Assembly (NCBI GenBank): GCA_038025085.1
Contig: CM076146.1
Coordinates: 24,684,501-24,748,500 of the forward strand
Source: Tetragonia tetragonoides
Lineage: Eukaryota; Streptophyta; Magnoliopsida; Caryophyllales; Aizoaceae
DNA: 64,000 bases
Direction of reading: 5' to 3'
Part shown: in pieces, positions 11,468 to 24,500 of the stretch
Numbering within the stretch: the first letter of the stretch is position 1
Layout of the letters: each line of letters begins with the position of its first letter
The notes under the pieces: generated by a model
The model's database searches: none
Seen by the model: only the letters and a program-made list of their open reading frames with translations
What the model was told of the DNA's origin: nothing
Position numbers and translations under genes: made by a program

Positions 11468-12096
11468 GCCGTTTCTCTGTCTCTTCTCTCTCAAAAAACT
11501 CTAGTCTCCTCTTCTCTTTAACTCATCTTGGGGTTATCACCGACATTTTTACCGGTAGTTAGCCCTTCCGTTGTTGATTTCTTGCTTTCGATCTAGTTTT
11601 TTAGTTAATTTTTCTTTATGGTTAGTAATAAACTCTTCTTTGGTGAGAGATTGTGGAGTTCTCCGCGTTCGTCGGAGGGCCGTCGAATTTCTATTTTTAG
11701 GTTCGGTTTGATGAGTCAAGAAGACAAGTTCAATCTAGCAAGGGGATTTGTTCTTCCAAATAGCTGCAGCACGTTTCGTGCTTACCTCCGATCGTAGGGA
11801 AAAGACGTTGGCCTCCCGTTTACTGCATAGCATATTTTTTGCTATATTATGGCATTGCCAATTATCGACGAAGCTGATCAAGACGCCGATTTGTAGCAGT
11901 GATGTTTAGATTGGCAGTCACTTATCGACGGAGCTGATCAAGACACCGATTTCAAGCAGTGATAGTGGAAATTATATTCATCTTGTTATATTAGATTTAT
12001 ACTTGGTTGATTTAGATTTGTTTAGAGATATTTATCACTGTAGATGCCGGATGACTTTTTATGAATGAATTATCTCTCCTTAAAAAAAAAAAAAAA
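11468..12096 (+). mobile_element. Poly-A retroposon, copy 1, with 14-bp target duplication
   Basis: The 629-bp unit ends in 15 A (12082-12096) and is flanked by GGTCTTTTTAGTGA (11454-11467) and GGTCTTTCTAGTGA (12097-12110), matching 13 of 14. A second diverged copy lies at 56343-56935. The body starts in a pyrimidine-rich leader and has no tRNA-like A/B boxes that I can see and no long ORF. It was therefore probably copied by LINE machinery in trans, either as a deleted LINE or as a processed Pol II transcript. The family is not one I recognise. Confidence 0.75.
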
Positions 12097-12110
12097 GGTC
12101 TTTCTAGTGA

Positions 12111-14974
12111 TAGAGGCTTCCATGCTGTAAAAAAAGAAAAGAAAAAAAGAAAGATAGATAGAGAATTTAACAACCCGGCCACCGGGGAGAGCAACAGAAA
12201 GAAGATCCTAAAATTTGCTACATGAAAGGGTTTATAATTATGGGGGGGTTTGAGCTTATTTGATTCTGGATAGTCACAGTATGCGAATGGCACTTTGATT
12301 AAATATCATGAATTCAATTTCAGCGAGGTATTGTATTGACAAAAATTCTGCACTATCTCATTTCCACCGACTTACTTTGCATGATTAAGATAATAAGAAT
12401 TGGACGAAACCCATTTGAGTTACTTTCATTTTTGCTGCTGATTTTAGCATTTACCAAATCCCAAATTTGCTTGGTAATTGAATTGTGATTTTGATTGTTG
12501 CAGGATTGAAGAACAACTAAAGTTTAGAAAGTACAATGTATGTGGTGGTTGTTGAATGCTGAAATACAGTTATCTATATTCATGTCAGCAGTTGATCCAG
12601 CAAATTCAGTAGCAATGGTATGTTACAAATACTTTTTCTTATGAAACATTGTCATTTTACTATGTTAAATTTCATGTTTGATTGACTATTTTTGTAGTAT
12701 CGCACTTTTATGTTATTGGTACAAGCTATACTAGTGTGAGTCTTGATCAATGAGTTTATGAATTGAAGTAGAAATCCAATCCTGGCTTAGTAAACATTGA
12801 AACTTTGTATCTTCCCTTGATATACTGGGTCTTGGATCAAAGTTAATTGGCGAAAATGCCACCCCAATATCCTGATTTCGAGATATAAATCTGCTTTTGG
12901 AGGATTTAGAAGGGTCATTGAAGAAAGTAGGGCATGGTAGGAATGTGTGAATAAGTTTCTGGTATCAATCTTGAATGTACCATTTTCGGGTAATCAAGAG
13001 GTGACAATGAAAATACCGAAACATTGTTGACTAGGTTTATCTAGATCTCTCCCTCAGTATAATACGATAAACCTTGTAAATGCAGGTATAAGATATTACT
13101 AACCCGATCCTTGATGCTCTAAAGTCTAATCAATGTGTAATATTACATGTCAGTGAACTCGCTCTGAACAAGAAGATGATCAGTTTAAGCTGCATTGTTT
13201 TTTAAGTTTGCCACTCGTATTATACATCGAAAAGTTTCTACAGTCTACAGACCTCCATAGACTAAAGATTCATTGAAACACAAACTGTTACTGTTTTGTA
13301 GCTTGTTGATCTGATTACTGCAAGGCTTGCCATGACAATTTCTCACATGCATGATTATACATTTAAAGGCTAAGCGGAGTTGTAAATTTTTGTTACATCT
13401 AAATTTCGGACCACCTTATGTCCCTTGTTTTGCTGTGGTTTGCCAAACCTGCAGAGATTGTGTTACGTGAGTCTAAAGAATCCAGACCATCAAATGTTTG
13501 ACATATTTTTTTGGCCCTTGACCTGTAGGATGTGGTTACGAGGTTGCATCTAGTGTAAGCGTACTCTGTTGCTGTTACTGCACTTAGCATTGCATGAGTT
13601 TAGAGGTACTGTTGCAAGGTTACCTATATAGAAAGAAAAGTGATATCATATGTACGTTATTCTATCGATTTCGGCAATTCAATTAGTTAAGAGTGGATGT
13701 TCTAATTAGGGTCGACATTCAATTAGGTTGAACCCCTCGAAAAAGATCATTGCAAAATAGAAAGGAAGTCCTGTTTCTAAATATCCTGTCTTGAAAGCCA
13801 ATCCGATAAAACTTGTCACAGACTCACAGTCAGGAAGTATGGCTCGCAGTAGATATATGTTACCCTGATAGAATTTGTAATTCAAAAGGTACTCAAGCAG
13901 CTGATGTAATCATAAAACTAAATGGTGAAAGGCCTTTTATTAACTATTTATTCCAGGGGGTGTATGTGGGTGATACTGTGCTGTTGTTTGAGAACAAAAG
14001 TTCCCAATGGACTTTACAAGACGGTCAAAGTGATGAATTTGTGATAAAAACAGCCAGCGTTATGACAAACGAGTGCCAGAATTGGCAAATACGGTCAGCA
14101 GGAGGGGAGGGGGGTGACAGGGGTTAGTCACAAGATAGATGTGCATTGTGTATTTGACATGCATAGCTTGCCATACACTGTTGGAATTTTTCTAGGGTAA
14201 ATCCAGTAAAGGGGACTGATCCAAAGTTGTCTTACAGCAAGGGACTTAATGAAACAATTCAGCCATGACAGTATGCAGTTGTCTAACCAGAAAACTTAGG
14301 CTTACTCTCGTTGGTAGAAAAAGTGATGCCATGATTCAACTTAATAGGGTAACCAAGGAATCATTCATAACTTACTTATTTGACTTTGAAGTTCAGATGC
14401 AAATAGAATTAGGTACTTTTAAATGTTCACCGTCACTGCTAACTTTCTGTCCTTCAAAGTTCATATATCTTATGTACGCTTCATTGTGTGGTAGTTGCAA
14501 TTATGGTTTGCTGCAAGTGTCATTTGGCAGGGGTCAGTGGTTGTTGTAGGGAAAAGCTTTTGTTTCTGATCTTCTATGGACAAACAGGCCTTGTGGTAAG
14601 GCTTGAGGCCCTGGGTAGCAGAGGTTCATGGGTCTGATCCCACTACACCCAGTGTTCAAGATTGGAAGTAAATAAGTTCTTGCAATGGAAATTAAATTTT
14701 CCATGTAATTAGAAACAGACTAGCATATTCAGTTAAGAATGCAACTCTTCTTGTCATTAAATCATCAACTAAAGCATGCCTCCAAATAGAATAGATGGAA
14801 ACAATACCCCATCTTGCTGTGAAATTTTACATGGCTTATGAAGAATTTGATGACCTTCTTCAGAAGAAGCTGCTCATATGTCAAACCATAACGTTAAGTA
14901 TTTTACTGGCAAGTGGCAACTGAAAATTTTGAGTTTACAATTTTATAGGCATATGTTCTGGTGTTTTTGTTTTC
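12111..14974. other. Gene-free stretch
   Basis: About 2.9 kb without a recognised coding exon. An acceptor-like TTGTTGCAG|GATTG occurs near 12503, so a non-coding transcript is possible. The 104-codon frame at 13813-14127 has no recognisable motif. A segment at 14590-14640 has tRNA-like box motifs (TGGTAAGGCTTG and GGTTCATGGGTCTGATCC) and could be a SINE remnant. Confidence 0.4.
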
Positions 14975-15340
14975 TTTTTTTTTTTCGGGTAAATGATTAG
15001 GAATTCATTACCAAAAGCAGGTATTTACATATAATTGTGGCATACCCCAGCTCACCTCCAAGCGCAGAGTGCACACCTTCTAGGAAAGCCTTCCCTTGCA
15101 CCACTTAGGGCCTCCAGTACAATCCAAAAGCCAAAAATGAAACTGAACGTGCAATGAAAGCAGAAAATACTATCTTTGTACAAGCTCTGAAAACCAACTT
15201 CTATCTTTATCTATAACTTTCTTAGTAAAAGTACCACTTATCCTATACTTTATATCCTGTTGAACTCTTTTCATACTGGCTGTTGGCGAGGAACAGAATT
15301 ATCCCTCAGTGCAGTGTTCCTTGCCTTCCAAATGTATTAG
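14975..15340 (-). mobile_element. LINE ORF2 C-terminal tail with poly-A end
   Basis: On the minus strand two frames encode YIWKARNTALRDNSVPR and then, after a frame change, KRVQQDIKYRISGTFTK ending at a stop at 15170-15172. This is the zf-RVT-like C-terminus typical of plant LINE ORF2. The 3' UTR ends in a poly-A, seen as poly-T at 14975-14985. The copy is heavily 5' truncated and frameshifted. It lies about 120 bp beyond the stop codon of the NB-LRR gene. Confidence 0.7.
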
Positions 15341-15459
15341 ACTAAAAGGGGAAAGTAAATTTACAAACCTTGGAATCATACACTACCGGATGTACTTCCT
15401 GCATGCTTCAGGCCCTTAAATCTGAAAGATGACATGTAATTGAAAACTAGTTAGTTGCT

Positions 15460-18400
15460 TCATTTTGCTTCAAATGTGCAATCGGTAGAAATATAGTTAC
15501 TAAAGCACACTTGCTCTGATTTACCTATGAAAGATTTTTGCAGTCCCATTATTCTATTCTTATCTTCAAACTCCAACTCGTCTAACCACTTTCCTTCTGC
15601 TTTAATCTCAATCAGTTTCTTAAAGCTTTTGGGCCCAAAGCGGAGCTTCTTCAGTTGCAGACATGAAATAACAGTCAGATGTTCCAGAGACAGAAATTCA
15701 AGATGGTAACAAGGTTTGCTGAGACAACTTAACTTCGCCAAATGTATTAGCTTTAGTGTCTGCAGTTGAGGGAAAAGAGTTTGGGTGTCTGAAGTTCCTA
15801 AAGGTGCTCCTATCCGACCAAAATTTGGTGGCCCTGGAAGGGTATCCATCTGAATCTCATGAGCTCTATTGCAGATTACAGCTTCCATGCTTTCACAATT
15901 TGATATTTCTAAATGCTTCAGTTGATTTAGTGCTTCAGCAACAGAAAAAGGGAAGAGATTCTTTATCTGTGCACAAGATTCAATTTTTACGTGTTGCAAG
16001 TTCTGAAAGCATATAGATGGAGCCACTCCCCTCCATAGAGCTGTGAGCTTAGGGGCATCTTGGATATTCACTCTTGTGAGACTAGGAAACACATTATTTT
16101 GACGTTCACGACTGTTCAGAAGGAATACTGTTTCCATTTTGGAGCAAGAGAAGACTTGGAGGTCTTGCAAACCTTTAAATCTTTCAAACAAGGAAGCTGA
16201 GAAACAGGTTTGAAGATTACATTGTTGGATGTGGAGATGCTTCATGGACTGGAAATCACATGATTCTATTTGTTCAAGGCTTAGATCTTTCCACCTTACA
16301 ACAGATAATTCTGACGTTGTTTGAAGAAATCTCAACCAATTCATGAAAGGCTTGGGTACGCTGAACTCGTCTGGTACGTTGAAGCACATGCTTTTGCTGT
16401 GGGTTATCTGTCGGCGAAGTCTGTCTCCTATGTGTATGTGAAACTTCTTCAGTCTTGGCCAGCGACTGGTAATTTCTTCTTTCAGACAATTGTATGTGCC
16501 TATATCAATATGTAGTGTATTCAAATGCTCCAGGGAGAGAACCTCTGTCAGAGTAGCCCTTCCTTCACTTTCTGATTCTTTAACCTCCCAACCATCATAG
16601 CTGCCTCCCATGTACAGTTCCTCCAGATGGCATAGGCTTGGTATTACTTTAGCTGGAATTGTGTCCACTTGAGAATCTGTCAAGTCAAGTAATCGTAGAT
16701 TAGTTAATCTTCGTATTTCTTCTGGAAACCTTGCGAATGTTGTCTTCCGCAGGCTAAGAATTTCAAGCGAAATCAGCCCTCCAAGTGCAGATCCATCTTG
16801 AAGGTTGTTGTTTTCCACACACAGAGTCCTCAAACTTGTGAGACAAGAGAGTGATGAGGGTAAGGTCACAAGATTAGGGATATTGCTGAGATCTAGAACT
16901 AGAAGTGCTCTCATTCCTGCAAAGAAATCATCTGAAATAGACCTCAATGCTATGTTATTTTGCAGCAACAATAGAAGGAGCTCAGGAAATTCCCTCTGAC
17001 CGCTGAAGGAACTGAATTCATTATTCATCAATGACATCCTCATGGCAAATTCCAACCTTAACTTGGTCGGCCACTCCATGAGTCCTGAACTGGCTTTTAC
17101 CATGGAGCTGTAATCATTGCTAGTGGCAATGGATATGGCCAAATCACGAAATACATCATGCATTTTGACACACGCTTCTTTTTTACTACTCAGCAGCAGA
17201 CAAGAAGCTTTAAGGTTGCTGATTATAGAATGAACCCTGTTTCTTGCTTCATCCAAAGTGTCCACATCAGGAAACAGTCCCTCACCAATTGCATATCTCA
17301 ACAAATCTTCAATCCGGACATCAAAGTCTTCAGGAAACAGTGAACAGTACAGGTAAGACAATTTAGATTCTTTGTTTTGAGTCTGATCAAAACTCAGCTT
17401 GAGACAAGAGAAGACCTTTTCATGCATCCCTTTGATGTTCAGTGGTCTGGATTGTCACAATTCATATGCGGCATCTTGCCAGAGTTGTGGTTCTTTATTC
17501 CTTAAGACCCTTCCAAGTGTCACCAATGCTATTGGCAAACCTCCACATTCTCTAGCAACTTCCTCCGCCACAGGGGTTATGTCAGGTGACTCAACAACGT
17601 TGCCTGCAATCTTCTTGAATAGATCCCATGCATCTTGTTCTGGGAGGACCTCCACCTCTATATTTTCATTGCAATACATCTCACTACATATATCTAGGCT
17701 TCTTGTTGTTAAAGCAATTTTGCAATTACTTTTATCCTTCCCAGAAGGAATGCCTACCTGAGACAACTCCAGTCTCTCCCACACATCATCCAGTATTATA
17801 AAGATCCGGCTTCCTTGTTTCAGCCTTTCCGCTAGCCTCAATGATCTGACATACTCAGTTTCTTCTTCCAACCGCAAGCCCAATCCTTCCGCAATCTCTC
17901 TCTGGATTTTCTTCAGATCAGGATTTTGTGAGACGGTAGCAATAACAACCTCATCAAACATGTTTGTAATCTTGGTGTACTTCGCTACTTCTCTAATCAG
18001 TGAAGTCTTCCCCACCCCACCCATTCCGTAGACTCCGATTACTTTGTTATGATGATGTTTTAATGCTTCAATGATTTCTGACATTGCTGCTCTAGTAGAC
18101 TCAAAAGCTTCAAAATCACCTGTGGGCATCATTTCAATGCTGGGTGGTGGAGCAGAACGAGAAACTGGAATCTGAACGACACTGCCTTTCAGCTTGATGA
18201 TGACTTTTACTAGCTTTACAGATTTTCTACTTGACACATAGCGTGTTTTTAAATTTGTGCAGCATGTTGTGGAATCGCCGCTCCCTTCATCTTGACTGAC
18301 CAAAAGCTTCTGCACATCGTGCAGAGTTGTGTCTGCCTTCTTCAACCATTTCTCCATATCGTCGTTCACAGATTCTCCTCTACGGCGAGCTCCATCTATA

Positions 18401-18573
18401 TCATTTTTTGCAGAGTCTTTCATTGTTTGCAATTCATCTGTTTCGCTTTTGAGACCCTTGACATTGCTTTGGTATTTTACAACATAGCCAACTTGCTTTT
18501 GCAGGGGAACAACCAGGAGTTTTGCTATTTCAGTAATGGGAGTGATTATGATGGCTAAAATTGTGTTTGCCAT
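15460..18573 (-). pseudogene. CC-NB-LRR disease resistance gene with one in-frame stop
   Basis: From ATG at 18571-18573 (MANTILAIIITPITEIAK, the usual start for the At4g27190-like class) a coiled-coil region leads into an NB-ARC domain. P-loop GMGGVGKT is at residues 183-190, kinase-2 FIILDDVW near 258-265 and GLPL near 345. A TGA at 17455-17457 ends the frame after 372 residues. The same frame resumes at once and runs 664 codons to 15460, carrying the RNBS-D-like CSLFPEDF, MHD (near 471-473 of a read-through product) and a long LRR region. Apart from this codon (likely CGA to TGA) the gene is uninterrupted and full length, about 1037 codons in one exon. Family role: intracellular pathogen sensor. 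The allele should make only a CC-NB fragment. Confidence 0.9.
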
Positions 18574-18624
18574 TAAATTCAATTGAGGTAAATGTTTCTT
18601 AAGTGTAACAAGAATTCCTAACAC

Positions 18625-19658
18625 GAGCAGTACTTGATTGCAAATTCAAATAGAAGCGAAAGCAATTATGAGGTATTGAAAACTTTGTACCTGGAAGATC
18701 AAATTGTGCAATGCAGCACTGTAATGATTCTAAAGCTGGTTCTTTTCTCTTTTGTGTTTACAGATGCAGGGGAAGAATGAAAAGGAGAAAACCAACAGCA
18801 ACCGCAGGTCAAGTCAACACGGAGGAACTGAGAAAGACATATGCATATTGTATTCTAGAATAGGGAGCATTTTATCATAAAGTGGTTAGAAAAGTCTTCC
18901 AAGTTTTTCATTCCTTTATGTCAACCGTTGATGTTTAATATTATCCGAGCATTTTCAATCATGTTTGTTGGTCTGTTGGTCTGTTTATCTGACTAATCAA
19001 TTGGATAGAATTCCCTGCAGTTTGAACAGAAATTGGGACTGTGACAAAAAACTGGGACTGCAGTTTGAATAGCCAATGTGTAGTATTGAGGACAGGTGGC
19101 TGTGAGCCACAACACACCTTAGCCTAAATAAGCAGGAGTGCAGGACTGCACTGTCTCGTTTGTTTCTACCATTTGTTTTCTTGTGGGCTTTGCAAATATA
19201 TTTGTGTGGTCCATGAATTTGGGTCGGTCCAAGTTGGGTCGTAGCTTAAAGGGGCCAGATTCAATGTGGGCTTAGCCTGGTCCAACACCGGGCTAAATTT
19301 TTGTGGGTGGGTTGACATAGCCCATTGTCCATCTTTAGCTTCAAACCACCTTGGATGTCTCCAATCCCTATAGTGGCCTAGCGGCTCATGAAAAAGCATC
19401 AAGGTCTTGAAGTTTTCTTTGGGTTGTTAGTATTTCTTTCTTAAAAGATTTGGACAGGAAAAGTCAAGAGATTTGTTAAATTGGGACATTACAAGAGGCT
19501 TATGTAGTTTATCCGAATAAGTACTCTGTAATGATGCACGTTATGATTGGATATCATGACTTGAGCGCATAAATACATTACAGGGAGGGCACTCAAACTG
19601 CAAAACAAGGAGGCTAGCTTGGACCTAGAACACAACTTCAGCAATCAAGTTAGAAGCT
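18625..19658. other. NB-LRR upstream region
   Basis: Contains the probable promoter/5' UTR of the minus-strand NB-LRR gene. Near 19190-19330 there are GGGTCGG/CCGGG-type repeats typical of decayed foldback elements. No gene seen. Confidence 0.4.
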
Positions 19659-19667
19659 TTTCACATG

Positions 19668-19829
19668 GGATTAGAATCATCTCCAATAAACAATTTGCCG
19701 CATTTGCGCATTACACTTGTGGATGCTTGTCATGCGTTATAACTTGATCTGTCATTTTCATATGTGGCAAGCATCCACAAGTGTAATGAGTAAATGCAGG
19801 AAATGTTGTATTGGAGAGGATCCTAATCC
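19668..19829. mobile_element. Mutator-like MITE with 9-bp target duplication
   Basis: The 162-bp unit is almost wholly two inverted arms. They begin GGATTAGAATCATCTCCAAT and GGATTAGGATCCTCTCCAAT and share an inner CATTACACTTGTGGATGC. The flanks TTTCACATG (19659-19667) and TTTCACAAG (19830-19838) match 8 of 9. A 9-bp duplication with long terminal inverted repeats fits a non-autonomous Mutator element. Confidence 0.7.
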
Positions 19830-20762
19830 TTTCACAAGGGCATATAGCTATTAATTTAATGAACATGATGATAGGTGATTAGTGATGTCCCAATTGCCTC
19901 TGGGCCTTGTATTTTTATGAACTCTGAATTTCAAGCTGAAACAGTGCAACTACTTGGAGGACAGAAACAGGACAACATTGTAAAGACCTTGATTGTCATT
20001 ATCTTGGACAAATTGCCAATCACCAAAAGGTTAAGATTTTACAGAATTAAAAACTAGCTATGTTCTGAACCATGCGATGCCAAACTGCAACAAGAACATA
20101 TTCCTAACTGAATACACGGTTGAGGGTGGCAGCCAATCGAACTGCAGCCTGAGCTAATCGCAGATTGGCTATCGGTAAACGAGAGAGGAAATAATCATCT
20201 GCACAAACGTTGTGAGTTGATCAGATGCCAGTGAAAAAGATTCAGAAACTAACTAAATCCCAATTAGAATCCTCAGAAGTTCAAAATGATGATAAGAACT
20301 TACCTTCTAGAGTTGAGTCTTCATGTACACCTTTGTATGCCCAATTACAGGCGGCCGCAATACTCTCAGAAGCATATCTGCAATAAAAACAGCAAAATTA
20401 GTGCTGTTTGAAGCTTTATCCTTGTTAACACTAGCATGAAGACAGTAGTGCATACATATCTGGGCATGTTGGCTTGTGGCGACTGCAGCTTTCCCATTTT
20501 GCAACTTGGTCAGACCATACGTTCTGCTTCAGTGCTCAGACGGTTACACAAATGTTGAAATACAATCTGCATGACGAAGATTTAAGCTTATGACATGAAG
20601 AAGATTACTAAGTGTTGATACCGTAATGTTCTTCTGGATCGTGCCTATTAGGTCATCCACATTTGTGTTGTAAAAGCTTTTTTCTTCTGTTTCAACAATG
20701 CTGTCATCCCAGACCTGAATTGATATGGTTTTAATACTTGTTGGTATCAGTTTCTTTTCTCT

Positions 20763-21424
20763 TGATGCAGGAGCAAGTACGTTAAAGGACAAGCAAGAAG
20801 ACGACGAATCAAGAACGTCCAAGAACCCAGTTCTTGAAACGTTAATGCTTGATCTTGAGCTGCTCATTGCCAAGAGTATAATGCCACGTGAGGTAAAGTG
20901 TGAGGTAACTATGTTAGAGTGGCAAGAAGATGACTAGAAGCTGAAAAGAAGAAGCCTTGGGCGCCAAGGCAACTGTTCCAGCGGTTTTGAGCCTTGGGCG
21001 CTAGGTAATCAGTTGTTCAGTTCTATTTCGTTTAGTATTCCCATTATTAGTTAGAATATGTTTAGGAGAGTAATAATCTGATTGTTATTAGTATTAGAAG
21101 TCCATTAGGTATTAGGAAAGATGTTAGTTAGTCCGTTTTACAATTGTAGTCAGTTTTGTAGTTAGTTTCCTATTCGGACTAGGATTAGGATTCCGAATAG
21201 CTTTAGATTTTCTTTGTCTATAAATAGGGGAGAGCTTTGCTATTGTAAACTCGTGCTTTGATGATTAATTATTGAATACGTGAGTATTTACCCCTCAAAC
21301 TGAGTGATTCAGGTTGAAACCCTTACGAGTGATTCGTGAGTTGTTCTTGAGTGATTCTTGAACAAGATCCCTTTGTGTGATACTATCAAAGGTTAATTTC
21401 CGTTTTGTTACTTATTTCACATCA
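20763..21424 (+). repeat. 5' LTR of the young gypsy element
   Basis: 662 bp, TGATG...CATCA, with a TATA box at 21219. It contains a copy of the coding tail that ends Gag-Pol in the 3' LTR, ending at the stop at 20935-20937. Confidence 0.97.
21219..21226 (+). promoter_or_regulatory. TATA box in 5' LTR
   Basis: TATAAATA followed by a G-rich run, about 205 bp before the LTR end. It is the likely core promoter for the genomic transcript. The same box recurs at 26132 in the 3' LTR. Confidence 0.7.
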
Positions 21425-21427
21425 ACT

Positions 21428-21439
21428 TGGTATCAGAGC
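21428..21439 (+). other. Primer-binding site (initiator tRNA-Met)
   Basis: TGGTATCAGAGC begins 3 nt after the 5' LTR and matches the complement of the plant initiator tRNA-Met 3' end, the usual LTR-retrotransposon primer. Confidence 0.93.
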
Positions 21440-21587
21440 TAAAGGTTTGAGCTTTCTTAAGTTTAAACAACACGGTCCTGAGCATAAACACGACACCATA
21501 GCGAGCTTTAGAGAAAGATTCTTGCAAGATCCGCCCTTTGTTCACGAAGACAGCCAAGAAACCCCCAAGAAACCAACAACCGAAGCT

Positions 21588-24500
21588 ATGGGTGAGCCCA
21601 GCGAACTAGCAAAGTTGTTAACAGCCATGGAGGATCTTAGGACGTCTTTCAAATCTCAAGAAGAGCGGATGGCTGCTATGGAAAGAAGAAACCAAGAAGA
21701 TAGGGAGAACATGGAGACAAGGATGCGCAGAATTCATTGGAGAAACCACAACCGTGACCCCGACTTCGATGAGGAGTTTGAAGACACAAGTGGGACTAGA
21801 ACCAATGACGCTCCTAAACCACGACATCCCTATGATGATGGCAGGAACTTGAAGGTCGAACTCCCTGAATATGACGGTTCCTACGACCCAGAGGCCTTTC
21901 TTGATTGGCTTAGAACTATGGAGAGAGTCTTTGAATACAAGGAGTATGATGAGCGGCGAAGATGCAAGTTAGCCACGCTTAAACTCACCAAGCATGCTTC
22001 TTTATGGTATGAAAACCTAAAGGCTCGACGCAAGAAGGAAGAGAAAGCAAAGATTGAGACTTGGGACAAACTCAAGAAATATTTAAAGAAACGATTTTTG
22101 CCTAAAGAATTTGAGCAAGAACAGTTTTTGAAACTCACATCCTTAAGCCAAGAAACCTCAAGTGTACAAGACTACCTCCAGAAGTTTGAACATATGCACA
22201 TGATGTGTGATCTTGAGGAGAAGGAGGAGTTAAAGATCGCGCGGTTCATCAAAGGTCTAAACCCAACTCTAGGGCGCAAGGTAGAGCTTGTTCCTTACGT
22301 AACCTTTGAGGACGTCTGCAAAATTGCTCTCAAGATTGAGAAGCAAGAGAAGGAGCAAAAACCGGTTGCCCGAGATGTGATTAAAGGCTATACAAATTTT
22401 CGGAACCAATACAATGCAAGAGAGAATGCAACATTCTCCAAGAGCGCAAGTGTCCCTAGCAAGCCCGTAACTCAAGACAAAGGCAAAGCCGTGGCTACTA
22501 AGGACAAGAACCAACTGCGTTGTTTCAAGTGTCAAGGATATGGACACTATGCCTATGAGTGCGGCTTGAAGAAAGCGCTCACCATCGCTGAGCTAGAAGA
22601 GATGGAGCCCTCGTTTGTTATGCCCATAACCGAGGATAGTGATGAAGATATTGGAGAGCCATTCATTGAAGATTATGGTATACCCGAGGTTGGAGAGACC
22701 CTAATCCTTACGAAGTTGCTACATACGACTGTGGCCGTTGATGAGTCCGACCAAAGGGAGCAAATATTCCATTCTCGCTGCAAGGTTAGAGGTCGTCCTT
22801 GGCAATTTGATAGGAAAGTTAGTCATGATGGTGTAAACAATATCTATACTGTTGAGCATAACCAGAAACGAATCAAATTGTTACCCTTGACTGCCACTGA
22901 AGTTAAAGAAGCAAAGGCTAGTAAAAAGGCGAGTCGTGTAATGGTCATAGGAGAGAAAGAGATGGAAAAAGAGGTGGCTAGTGAAACTATGAGCTACCTA
23001 GTGTTGTTGTTTGAGCCTAACATGTGTAACAATCCCAATTATGATCCTGAGTTACGCCTATTATTAGAGAGGTTCAAAGAAGTATTCCCCGAGGAGTTAC
23101 CCCCTGGTTTACCTCCTATGCGTGGCATAGAACACCAAATTGACCTAGTTCCTGGAGCACCACTTCCAAATAGGCCAGCATATCGGTGTAACCCCGAAGA
23201 AGCCAAAGAGTTACAAAGACAAGCTGAAGAGCTTGTGCAAAGAGGCTATGTGAGAGAAAGTCTAAGTCCATGCGCTGTTCCTGCGTTACTTGTGCCTAAG
23301 AAAGATGGGACATGGCGTATGTGCATTGATAGTAGAGCTGTCAACAATATCACAATCAAATATAGGTTCCCTATGCTAAGATTAGATGATATGTTAGACG
23401 AGCTACATGGCTCCCAGTTGTTTTCCAAGATAGATCTTAGAGCTGGATACCATCAAGTGAGAATCAAGGAGGGGGATGAATGGAAAACCGCGTTCAAGAC
23501 ACGACATGGTTTGTATGAGTGGTTAGTAATGCCTTTTGGCTTGTGCAACGCTCCTAGCACATTCATGAGGTTGATGAACGAGGTATTGAGAGCATTCCTT
23601 GGTAAATTTGTTGTGGTTTACCTTGATGATATTCTTATATTCAGCAAGACCAAGGAGGAACATCTAGTACATCTACAGCGCGTATTTGAGAAGCTAAAGG
23701 AACAACAGCTTTTTGGCAAGTTAGAGAAGTGTGATTTCATGCTTCCTAAGGTTATATTCCTTGGTTACATTGTATCCAAAGATGGTGTACATGTTGATCC
23801 GTCCAAGGTAGAAGCTATGGCTTCATGGCCAGCCCCAACCAATATACATGAGGTACGTAGTTTTCATGGCTTGGCATCATTTTATCGGAGGTTTATACGC
23901 AATTTTAGTTCCATTACTGCTCCTATTACTGAATTAATGAAAAAAGGAGAGTTTAATTGGAGTGAAAGTGCGCAAAAGGCCTTTGTTGAGGTCAAAGAGA
24001 AGTTGTGTCAAGCACCTATTCTAGCATTACCCGATTTTGATAGATTGTTTGAGGTTGAATGTGATGCTAGTGGGGTGGGTATAGGTGCTGTTTTAATTCA
24101 AGAAAAACGTCCTATTGCCTATTTTAGTGAGAAATTGAATGGAGCTCGTTTGAATTATTCTACATATGATCGAGAGTTCTATGCAATTGTGAGAGCTTTG
24201 GAGCATTGGTCCCATTATTTAAGGCCTAAGCCTTTTGTGTTGCATTCGGATCATGAAGCTCTCAAGTACATTCATGGCCAACAGAAACTAAACCCTAGAC
24301 ATGCCAAGTGGGTAGAGTTTCTACAATCTTTTACATTCTCGGCCAAGTACAAAGATGGGAAGAGCAATGTTGTTGCTGATGCTCTTTCACGAAGAAACCA
24401 CTTACTTGTGACACTTGAAGCGAAGCTCCTAGGCTTTGAACATCTCCAAGAACTATATGACAAGGATGCTGATTTCTCTGAGTTATTTAGAGCTTGCAAA

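Noticed and set aside
13813..14127. 104-codon plus-strand open frame
   Set aside because: No recognisable motif, no splice or promoter context, and a Gly-rich end typical of chance frames.
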